Assembly (NCBI GenBank): GCA_014730005.1
Contig: WJIY01000039.1
Coordinates: 1 to 35,362 of the forward strand
Source: Candidatus Babelota bacterium
GTDB taxonomy: Bacteria; Babelota; Babeliae; Babelales; UASB340
Direction of reading: 5' to 3'
DNA length: 35,362 nucleotides
The notes beneath the pieces were generated by a model, which did no database searches, was not told where the DNA came from, and worked only from the letters and a program-made list of their open reading frames with translations. The number at the start of each line of letters is the position of its first letter. Position 1 is the first letter of the stretch. Positions 28,092 to 35,362 of the stretch are shown here, piece after piece. A program made the position numbers and the translations under genes.

Positions 28092-29018
28092 ATGAAAATT
28101 AATAGTTGTCTAAAAAATATCATTTTCATAATAATTTTACTATTAACAAACAAAATAAAGCCAATGGAATGCGAAATTACAAAACATGTCTTACAAAATA
28201 ATAAACCAATTCGATGTCCCGAATTTCCAAATAATAAATTCACCCGCGAAAATGAAGATAGAGATATAATAAATCGCGAATGGGATAAAGATATAATATA
28301 TTTAGGAATTTATGATGGACATGGTACTTCAGATACTGCTGAATACTTAAGAAATAATTTACATTCAAATATTCTTAAAATATATCAACAAACAAATAAC
28401 TTAATTAGAGCAATCAATCAAGGTTTTAGTCAAACAAACAAAGAAATTCTTCAAGATGAAACAATTAAGAATTCAGGATCTTGCGCAATAGTGGCATTTA
28501 TTTTGAAAGATAAAATAATTATTGCAAACTGTGGAGATTCGCGAGCAGTTCTTGGTAAAAATAATCAAATAATTCAACTCTCCAATGATCATAAAATCAA
28601 CAATGTCAATGAACAACAACGAATAATTCAAAACAACGGCTTGTTAAATATTGTACCAGCAACAACTATAAATCCATACACAATGAATAGTCACTCCGAT
28701 ACTACTTATAAAAATCAAAATTGGAATACTCTTGCAATCGCTAGGACATTTGGCGATGCAATGTTTGTTGAACCACCAATGCCTGCAGGTTGTATAATTG
28801 CAGAACCCGAAATAACAACTTATGACTTGCAAGGTGATGAAGAGTTTTTAATTTTAGCATCTGATGGGCTTTGGGATAAAATTAAAAATCAAAAAATTTA
28901 TAATATTATAAACCTCAACCAATCAAAGAATACAAGTGAAATTTTAGCAACAAAAGCTCGTCAAAAAGGTTCCGCAGATGACATTACTGTTATAACGTTA
29001 TATTTCAAAAGGCAATAA
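28092..29018 (+). CDS. Secreted PP2C-like protein phosphatase (copy B)
   Basis: Signal-like N-terminus; NEDRD, GIYDGHGTS, NSGSCAIVAFI, ANCGDSRAVL, LSNDHK, IARTFGDAM, LASDGLWDKI, SADDITV. Confidence 0.9.
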   Translation: MKINSCLKNIIFIIILLLTNKIKPMECEITKHVLQNNKPIRCPEFPNNKFTRENEDRDIINREWDKDIIYLGIYDGHGTSDTAEYLRNNLHSNILKIYQQTNNLIRAINQGFSQTNKEILQDETIKNSGSCAIVAFILKDKIIIANCGDSRAVLGKNNQIIQLSNDHKINNVNEQQRIIQNNGLLNIVPATTINPYTMNSHSDTTYKNQNWNTLAIARTFGDAMFVEPPMPAGCIIAEPEITTYDLQGDEEFLILASDGLWDKIKNQKIYNIINLNQSKNTSEILATKARQKGSADDITVITLYFKRQ

Positions 29019-29042
29019 TAATCCAGCTAAAACCATTAATTA

Positions 29043-29106
29043 AATGTAAGTTTGGAATATGAATATGAAATATTTATTTATAACTTTATTATTCCAAACT
29101 TACATT
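29043..29106. terminator. Putative bidirectional terminator hairpin
   Basis: Perfect 17-bp arms AATGTAAGTTTGGAATA / TATTCCAAACTTACATT with a 30-nt loop, between convergent genes. Confidence 0.65.
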
Positions 29107-29228
29107 ATTTAATGCGAATTCGATAATTATTTTACAATAAAGCAAGCTGCATATATATATCCACTCACATTGAGTAATTTTGCAAATATCTTAGATCTAA
29201 ATAAATATCACCGCCACTTTTAATGAGA

Positions 29229-29507
29229 TTACTTAAAAATAAAAACATGTTCATTTGCATAACACATCTGTAATTCTTCCCGAGCAAGTCTTTCTAATTC
29301 AAAATTATTTTCATTCCATTTGGCTATTTTTTCTTCAAAATCTAAAATTTTTTTCTTCGTTTTTAAGATTTTATTTTTTTCAAAATTAATTTCATTTTTT
29401 AATTCTAAATATTTTTTAAAACCTCTTTGTCCAAATAAAATTGCTTGTAAAAAATAACCAATTAGCCCTAATAAAATAATCAGTCGTAAAACAGTTTTTA
29501 ACTTCAT
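29229..29507 (-). CDS. FtsB/DivIC-like septum formation initiator protein
   Basis: Short N-terminal TM (IILLGLIGYFLQAILF), FGQRGFKKYLELKNEI coiled coil, ELERLAREELQMCYANEHVF. Confidence 0.8.
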   Translation of the reverse strand: MKLKTVLRLIILLGLIGYFLQAILFGQRGFKKYLELKNEINFEKNKILKTKKKILDFEEKIAKWNENNFELERLAREELQMCYANEHVFIFK

Positions 29508-29528
29508 TACTCTCCTAAATAGAGAAAT

Positions 29529-30461
29529 CTATTCCCTACCTAAATCACGATGGTGAACTAAGAACTTAACATTTTTCCATTTTTGCAATCCTAATTTAGT
29601 TGCAAAAGCAACAGACCTATGTTTTCCTCCAGTGCATCCAATTGCAACGTTTGCAAAAAATCGACCTTCTTTATAAAAATTTTGAACCGAATACATTAAA
29701 AAATCTATTAGCTTCTTCCAATATTGAAGAACTACACTTTGATTAAATAAAAAATGTTGAATATGTTCATTTCTTCCATCTAAAGATCGCAAATTTGGTT
29801 CAAAATAAGGATTAGGCAAAAATCTCAAGTCAAAAATCAAGCTGCTTTCAATTGGAATGCCAAATTTAAAACCAAAAGAAACAACTTTAACTAGTATTTC
29901 TTGAATAGAATCCTTTAAAAATGTCTTCCTTGCCCAATTGCGTAGTCCATGAACATTTAACGCATCGGTATCAATTACAATATCTGATATAAATTTAACA
30001 GGATCTAATATTTTTTTTTCTTCTTTTATAATATCAGAAAGTCCCATACCTAAAACAGATAAAGGATGGTTCCTTCTTGTTTCTTGAAATCTTTTGATTA
30101 ATGTTGAATAATCAGAGTTTAAAAAAATAATTTTAAAATCAAAATTGCTACTTTTAAATCTTTTTATTTTTTCAATTTCACATAAAAAATCATTTAAAAA
30201 TTTATGACCTCTAGAATCTATTCCAAGTGCAACTTTTTCTAAATTTGTTTTTGTATGGAAAACCAAATTTAAAAATTTGGTAAATAAAGGAATTGGTAAA
30301 TTATCTACGCAATAATATTCAAAATCTTCTAAAGCCCTCATTAAAGTTGTTTTTCCCGCTCCAGAAAGACCTGTAATTATCACAACTTCTTTTTTTGAAT
30401 CTAAATTAATTTTAATATCTTTTTCTTTAACTTGAGAAATAACCATAAATATTCCATACAA
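29529..30461 (-). CDS. rapZ: RNase adapter protein RapZ
   Basis: VVIITGLSGAGKTTLMRALEDFEYYCVDNLPIPL, GIDSRG, RRNHPL, FDLRFLPNPYF, VAIGCTGGKHRSV. Confidence 0.94.
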   Translation of the reverse strand: MYGIFMVISQVKEKDIKINLDSKKEVVIITGLSGAGKTTLMRALEDFEYYCVDNLPIPLFTKFLNLVFHTKTNLEKVALGIDSRGHKFLNDFLCEIEKIKRFKSSNFDFKIIFLNSDYSTLIKRFQETRRNHPLSVLGMGLSDIIKEEKKILDPVKFISDIVIDTDALNVHGLRNWARKTFLKDSIQEILVKVVSFGFKFGIPIESSLIFDLRFLPNPYFEPNLRSLDGRNEHIQHFLFNQSVVLQYWKKLIDFLMYSVQNFYKEGRFFANVAIGCTGGKHRSVAFATKLGLQKWKNVKFLVHHRDLGRE

Positions 30462-30592
30462 TCAAAATAGTTTTTATAAAAATTTAGCAAGCTTTCTAAA
30501 CAATCAAAGTTTATGTACACTTGTTTTAAACATATTAAGTATATATTTTGATATAAAAAGTCGCCAGAATTTATAAATAAAAGGAGTAAAAG

Positions 30593-32188
30593 GTGAAACA
30601 ATTAATAAAAAAAATATTATCACTATTTTTTTTTATAACTTTATTAATTTTTTCAAGCAAATTAATAAAACCTTCAATACAAAAACAAAAAATCCCTTTA
30701 GTTTCAACAGAATCATTTAAAAAAAAAGAAAATAATTCACTTCAAAAGATTTCCAATCCTAAAAAAGATATCTATCAATGGCTCAGAACAGTATCAGAAG
30801 TTGTCAGCATTGTTGAAGAAAAAGCATTTAGGCACATCGATTTTTCAAAATTTATTCAAGAAGCATTAAAATCCGCAGTTCCACATGTTGACGCACATTC
30901 AGCATTTTTTCCAAAAGAAAGTTATAAAAGCGCAATAGAATCAACTTCTGGGGAATTTTCAGGAATTGGCGTTAGTATAATCAGCAAAGCACCTGAAGAT
31001 GACACTTTAACCATCATTGAAGTTATAGAAGGTGGACCAGCTCATAAAGCTGGCTTAAAAAGTGGCGATAAAATTGTAGAGGTTAATGGTGAAAAATTAA
31101 GAGGCCTTTCAACCGATGAAGTCATCAATAAAATGAAGGGTAAGGTCAAAACCGAAGTTAAAATTAAAATAATTCGTGAAAAAAAACCATTAGAATTTAA
31201 AATAACGCGAGACATAATAAAAGACCAAACCTCACAGTGTTATTTTTTCAAAAAACAAAATATTTATTACATATCGCTTAAAATATTTGCAGAAAATTCA
31301 GCAAAACAGGTTGCTGAACTGTTAAAAAAAGCAAATGAAGGTAAATGCAAAGGAATAATAATTGATTTAAGAAGAAATCCGGGAGGAATTTTAGATTCTG
31401 CTGTTGAAATGGCAAGTTTATTTTTACCCAAAAAATCGTTAATTGTCAAAACAAAAGATCGCAACAAAAAAGCAATTTCCTCATATCACACAAAAAAGGA
31501 TTCTGTTTTAAAAACAGATGTTCCCATATTTGTTTTAATAGACAATTTTACAGCTTCTGCATCAGAAATCTTAGCTGGTTGTTTAAAACATTATTCGGAA
31601 CAAAATAATATAAAAAAGAAAAATTCTAAAAAATTAATGGTCTTTCTACTTGGAACACCAACTTTTGGAAAAGGATCTGTACAAGAAGTTATCCCAATTA
31701 GTAATGGTTGTGCATTAAAACTTACAACAATGCTTTATTATTTACCAAATGATAATTCAATACAAGCCGTTGGAATCAAACCTGATTTCTTAATTAAACC
31801 TAAAATTATACCTTCAGACGAAATCAAATGGATAAACGAACTTTATGGCAAAGAAACATCCTTAAAACATTATATCACCGTTGAAGAAGTCGAAGAAAAT
31901 AATGGGAAAAAAGAAAGTAAAAATAACAACTCAAAAGACAATGAAAAGAAAAACAAAAATAAAACCGATAAAGAATCGGATGAAAATGAAGAAAAAAATT
32001 GGGAAGAAAAACACAGAGAAGCAATTAATCAAGATCCTGCAATTCAAACAAGCATAAATATGATAAGTATGCTAAATTTAGCAAAAAAATGTGAGCCACA
32101 AAAAATCGATACCCGTCAAAAAGCTGTTGAATTTTTAAAACAAAATTGTTTAACCGATGAACAAACAAATATCGAAAAAGTGAAGTGA
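30593..32188 (+). CDS. S41 family carboxy-terminal processing peptidase
   Basis: GTG start with AAGGAG upstream; PDZ (GGPAHKAGLKSGDKIVEVNGEKLRGLSTDEVINKMKG), DLRRNPGG, TASASEILAG and FGKGSVQEV catalytic motifs. Confidence 0.93.
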   Translation: MKQLIKKILSLFFFITLLIFSSKLIKPSIQKQKIPLVSTESFKKKENNSLQKISNPKKDIYQWLRTVSEVVSIVEEKAFRHIDFSKFIQEALKSAVPHVDAHSAFFPKESYKSAIESTSGEFSGIGVSIISKAPEDDTLTIIEVIEGGPAHKAGLKSGDKIVEVNGEKLRGLSTDEVINKMKGKVKTEVKIKIIREKKPLEFKITRDIIKDQTSQCYFFKKQNIYYISLKIFAENSAKQVAELLKKANEGKCKGIIIDLRRNPGGILDSAVEMASLFLPKKSLIVKTKDRNKKAISSYHTKKDSVLKTDVPIFVLIDNFTASASEILAGCLKHYSEQNNIKKKNSKKLMVFLLGTPTFGKGSVQEVIPISNGCALKLTTMLYYLPNDNSIQAVGIKPDFLIKPKIIPSDEIKWINELYGKETSLKHYITVEEVEENNGKKESKNNNSKDNEKKNKNKTDKESDENEEKNWEEKHREAINQDPAIQTSINMISMLNLAKKCEPQKIDTRQKAVEFLKQNCLTDEQTNIEKVK

Positions 32189-32209
32189 GTTGTAATATAA
32201 CTCACTTCA
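32181..32209. terminator. Hairpin overlapping the ctp stop codon, putative terminator
   Basis: TGAAGTGAGTT-gtaatat-AACTCACTTCA, perfect 11-bp arms, between convergent genes. Confidence 0.7.
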
Positions 32210-32226
32210 TCATTTATAAATATTAC

Positions 32227-32712
32227 TTATTGTCCAGGCAATCCAGGTGTATTTTCGTCAGGTCCGGCAAAAGTTGTAACAGTTTGCATATGCATTTTTG
32301 GTGCAGGAATCATTGTTTTACTCATAATAGGCTTATTATTTCCTACCATTATAAATGGATAAAAACCCTCAATTTGACCTGTAGATCCAGTAGCTATCTT
32401 AGGATAAACTCCAAAAACAACATGTTTACCATCCCAACCTAATCCAGCACCACCATGTTTTGCCTCTAATGTAATTTTATTACCCCCAACGTAAAATGAT
32501 GCTTCAACTTTACGTATTAAATATCCTAAAACACCTTTGCTTATAGACTGTCCACTGCCAAGATCATTTTGTGCATCTCTTCCAGAAACAATATCTAGTT
32601 TGTAATGCACTACATATGGAGAATAATTATAAAAATGCCATGTGTATGCAGCTAAATGATTTACAAACAAAAATGTAAAAATTGCTACTACAAAAAATGT
32701 TTTTTTCTTCAC
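32227..32712 (-). CDS. Small secreted protein, array member P1 (chimeric: shared leader, different mature domain)
   Basis: GTG start; leader MKKKTFFVVAIFTFLFV identical to P2/P3, followed by AYTWHFYNYSPYVVHYKLDI and an unrelated body. Confidence 0.8.
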   Translation of the reverse strand: MKKKTFFVVAIFTFLFVNHLAAYTWHFYNYSPYVVHYKLDIVSGRDAQNDLGSGQSISKGVLGYLIRKVEASFYVGGNKITLEAKHGGAGLGWDGKHVVFGVYPKIATGSTGQIEGFYPFIMVGNNKPIMSKTMIPAPKMHMQTVTTFAGPDENTPGLPGQ

Positions 32713-32764
32713 GTCTCTTCCCCAAAAAATAATATTAATAACACATTTTTTTACTTACTACTTT
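32660..32764 (-). repeat. Leader+spacer cassette copy at the P2/P1 junction
   Basis: Near-identical to ~33150-33256 and ~33640-33745, differing at a few positions and one C-run length. Confidence 0.9.
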
Positions 32765-33203
32765 ACTTTTTCTTTTTACTTACTTTTTTATCTCCAACCT
32801 GCGCAGTAAAACGTTTCGTTCCAATAGAGCTAAAAATAATCTTTAAAGGAAACTCTTTTGAAATAAAAGGTCTCATACTAATATTAAGATTTTTTAATTC
32901 TAGCCGTGCTATAACTTTATAAATAATGTCATAACGGGGACCAACAACCCTTCGTTCTTTAACTTTAAATATTACTAACATTTTATTAATTTTAGTGTCA
33001 AAGTCGAACCTTTCAAAGCGATAAGCATTAGGAATTATTTCATATTCTTTCATATTATTTATTCCACTTTTATTTTGCACATAAATTTTACATACAACAA
33101 AAAAATTTGTCTTATTAATAAGCTTTGCATATGTATCTACCGCATAACTTTTTACAAACAAAAATGTAAAAATTGCTACTACAAAAAATGTTTTTTTCTT
33201 CAC
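32763..33203 (-). CDS. Small secreted protein, array member P2
   Basis: GTG start at 33203 by homology to P1/P3 (the track start 33236 adds 11 residues upstream); near-identical to P3. Confidence 0.8.
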   Translation of the reverse strand: MKKKTFFVVAIFTFLFVKSYAVDTYAKLINKTNFFVVCKIYVQNKSGINNMKEYEIIPNAYRFERFDFDTKINKMLVIFKVKERRVVGPRYDIIYKVIARLELKNLNISMRPFISKEFPLKIIFSSIGTKRFTAQVGDKKVSKKKK

Positions 33204-33254
33204 GCCTCTTCCCCCAAAAAATAATATTAATAACACATTTTTTTACTTACTACT

Positions 33255-33692
33255 TTACTCTTTCTTTTTACTTACTTTTTTATCTCCAACCTGCGCAGTA
33301 AAACGTGTCGTTCCAATAGAGCTAAAAATAATCTTTAAAGGAAACTCTTTTGAAATAAAAGGTCTCATACTAATATTAAGATTTTTTAATTCTAGCCGTG
33401 CTATAACTTTATACCCATATATCAATTCCCCTGCGAATGCTTGCACCGCTTTTTTAAATATCACTAACATTTTATTAATTTTAGTGTCAAAGTCGAACCT
33501 TTCAAAGCGATAAACATTAGGATTTATTTCATATTCTTTCATATTATTTATTCCACTTTTATTTTGCACATAAATTTTACATACAACAACAAAAGATGTC
33601 TTATTAATAAGATTTGCATATGTATCTACCGCATAACTTTTTACAAACAAAAATGTAAAAATTGCTACTACAAAAAATGTTTTTTTCTTCAC
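33255..33692 (-). CDS. Small secreted protein, array member P3
   Basis: GTG start; signal peptide MKKKTFFVVAIFTFLFVKSYAVD, LINKTSFVVVCKIY, C-terminal QVGDKKVSKKKE. Confidence 0.8.
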   Translation of the reverse strand: MKKKTFFVVAIFTFLFVKSYAVDTYANLINKTSFVVVCKIYVQNKSGINNMKEYEINPNVYRFERFDFDTKINKMLVIFKKAVQAFAGELIYGYKVIARLELKNLNISMRPFISKEFPLKIIFSSIGTTRFTAQVGDKKVSKKKE

Positions 33693-33715
33693 GTCTCTTT
33701 CCCCAAAAAATAATA

Positions 33716-34216
33716 TTAATAACGCATTTTTTTACTTACTACTTTATTACCAATTTGACACAAAAATTCTGATGGATTATTAAGTCCATGCCCACGACAG
33801 CTAACAACGATCCTCAAAGGTGTTTTTGCTGATGCAAAAGATGCCATCTTGGTATTTAAATTTTTTTCAAATTTTATTCCCCTCATTAAAGTTCTTTGTC
33901 CATTTTTTGAAATATAAACGGCATTTGGAATTTCTATTACAACCTTTTTGGCTGTATCTAAAAAATCACCTTTAATTACTTTTTTAGCAGGATGAACAAC
34001 TAATGCTTGAGGAAAGCCAATACTATCATAGCTAAGTCGAGCTAAACCCACTTCTCCTTTGACGCTTTCGATATTTTTATTTTTATCTTGCTTGTAAATT
34101 TTATATTTGACTGGAAACTGAGTTTTATTAACTATGTTTATATATGCATCTTTTGCATAATTATTAACAAACAAAAAAATAAGTATTGATAATATAAAAA
34201 CTATTTTTTTATTCAT
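33716..34216 (-). CDS. Small secreted protein, array member P4
   Basis: Signal peptide; DAYINIVNKTQFPVKYKIYKQDK and C-terminal QIGNKVVSKKMRY match the family pattern. Confidence 0.78.
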   Translation of the reverse strand: MNKKIVFILSILIFLFVNNYAKDAYINIVNKTQFPVKYKIYKQDKNKNIESVKGEVGLARLSYDSIGFPQALVVHPAKKVIKGDFLDTAKKVVIEIPNAVYISKNGQRTLMRGIKFEKNLNTKMASFASAKTPLRIVVSCRGHGLNNPSEFLCQIGNKVVSKKMRY

Positions 34217-34233
34217 CCCTGCCCCCTAAATTA

Positions 34234-34731
34234 TTAATTACTCATCTTCTTTACTATTTTTTTATTACCTACTTGCAAAATAAATTCAAATGGAATTTGT
34301 CCCCAAGCACGAGTAATTATTTTTTCTTTTTCATTTTTTAGCTTCATTTTTTGATCCAAAAATACTTTTACAGACTTTATAGAAGGAGTTATTTTTTTAT
34401 TCAAATTTTTAGATTCAAGTGATGTTATAATATTTCCTGAACTATCAATAATATTAATAAAAACCCTTGTAACGATATCACCAGTATCAAGCTTGATTGT
34501 TTTTTGTGCCGGGAGAACAAATAATGTTGTAAGTTCCTGGCTTGTATAATTACGTTGAGCTGCTACAACGTCTCCTTTTAATGAACTCTTGTTTTGATAT
34601 TGATCAAGTTTATCTATTTTATATCTAATTTTGAAAGGAACTTTATTAATAATCTCTAGATATGAATCAACAGGATAACTATTGATAAAAAATAATGCAA
34701 AATAAGAAAAAACAAAAAAAATTTTATTCAT
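34234..34731 (-). CDS. Small secreted protein, array member P5
   Basis: Signal peptide; DSYLEIINKVPFKIRYKIDKLDQ and C-terminal QVGNKKIVKKMSN match the family pattern. Confidence 0.78.
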   Translation of the reverse strand: MNKIFFVFSYFALFFINSYPVDSYLEIINKVPFKIRYKIDKLDQYQNKSSLKGDVVAAQRNYTSQELTTLFVLPAQKTIKLDTGDIVTRVFINIIDSSGNIITSLESKNLNKKITPSIKSVKVFLDQKMKLKNEKEKIITRAWGQIPFEFILQVGNKKIVKKMSN

Positions 34732-34887
34732 CCCTACCCCAAAATTTATATTATAGTACCAATTAATTAAATTATAATTAATTTAGAAAGTAAAAATCAA
34801 TTTTATAAATAAATATAATTAGTCTTTTTCTTAAAAAAAATCATATTAAAAATTAAATTCTTCCTTTTATTTTTATTCAAAAGTGCT

Positions 34888-34893
34888 TATAAT
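34888..34893 (+). promoter_or_regulatory. TATAAT -10 element upstream of the tRNA cluster
   Basis: Perfect TATAAT 18 nt upstream of tRNA-His; no convincing -35. Confidence 0.45.
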
Positions 34894-34911
34894 ATGAACA
34901 TTAAGCTTTAT

Positions 34912-34988
34912 GGTGAGCGTAGCTCAGTTGGTAGAGCATCAGACTGTGGCTCTGAATGTCGCGGGTTCGAGTCCCGTCGCTCACCCCA
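34912..34988 (+). tRNA. tRNA-His (GTG), with G-1 and encoded CCA
   Basis: GGTGAGCGTAGCTCAGTTGGTAGAGCATCAGACTGTGGCTCTGAATGTCGCGGGTTCGAGTCCCGTCGCTCACCCCA. Confidence 0.97.
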
Positions 34989-35030
34989 AAAACTTTGATT
35001 TTTAAGTTTTTTAATGTATTTTATAACCAT

Positions 35031-35106
35031 CGGGGCGTGGCGCAGCTGGTAGCGCACTCGCTTTGGGAGCGAGGGGTCGTCAGTTCGAGTCTGACCGCCC
35101 CGACCA
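35031..35106 (+). tRNA. tRNA-Pro (TGG), CCA encoded
   Basis: CGGGGCGTGGCGCAGCTGGTAGCGCACTCGCTTTGGGAGCGAGGGGTCGTCAGTTCGAGTCTGACCGCCCCGACCA. Confidence 0.97.
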
Positions 35107-35145
35107 TTAAGTAATATATTTTAAAACAATATTCTCTAAGTATTT

Positions 35146-35222
<77 letters not shown>

Positions 35223-35302
35223 GCTTTCGCCAAGGCTACAGCTGGCAAGCCAAAAATTTAGGACTTTATTAAAATTTTATTAGAACAGTTGAAGCGAAAG
35301 CT

Positions 35303-35340
35303 GTCCGCCGAAGCTCTTTTGAGCGTAGGAGGACTTTTTT
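35303..35340 (+). terminator. Imperfect hairpin plus T-run downstream of the tRNA cluster
   Basis: GTCCGCCGAAGCTC-tttt-GAGCGTAGGAGGAC followed by TTTTTT. Confidence 0.6.
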
Positions 35341-35362
35341 ATAACAAATCTAAATTAATTTA

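Noticed and set aside
30401-30601. Minus-strand ORF upstream of rapZ
   Set aside because: Overlaps the rapZ 5' end in another frame; AT-rich intergenic translation.
32185-32922. Plus-strand ORFs 32185-32442 and 32656-32922
   Set aside because: Antisense to array genes P1/P2, which have signal peptides and paralogs; shadow ORFs.
32660-33745. Leader/spacer repeats considered as CRISPR-like
   Set aside because: Only three copies ~490 nt apart that include start codons and signal peptides; this is gene-array duplication, not a CRISPR array.

Overview
AT-rich (~27% GC by eye) bacterial chromosome segment. Gene content and style (many short secreted proteins, eukaryote-like PP2C, reduced housekeeping set) suggest an intracellular/amoeba-associated lineage such as Candidatus Dependentiae (TM6); this assignment is inference. 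Housekeeping genes recognised: SpoIID-like protein, RNase H, zinc-ribbon protein, gap, hflX, DJ-1/PfpI, carboxyltransferase, dnaE, fabG, fabD, gltX, plsX, rpmF, tsf-pyrH-frr, CaCA antiporter, FtsB/DivIC-like, rapZ, ctpA, and four tRNAs (CAT, His, Pro, Arg). The window opens with the 3' end of an IS982-like transposase. Accessory content is mostly predicted secreted or membrane-anchored proteins: a metallophosphoesterase with an extra N-terminal domain, a split pentapeptide-repeat protein, an acidic secreted protein, two tandem secreted PP2C-like phosphatases, and a five-gene array of small secreted proteins (32227-34731). The array is the most interesting locus. Its gene junctions show a ~105-nt leader+spacer cassette copied three times, a relic of the upstream gene's C-terminal codons preserved as intergenic DNA, a ~45-nt divergent patch between two otherwise near-identical paralogs, and one member whose mature domain differs from its copied signal peptide. 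This fits a modular, diversifying secreted-protein (effector or surface) locus.
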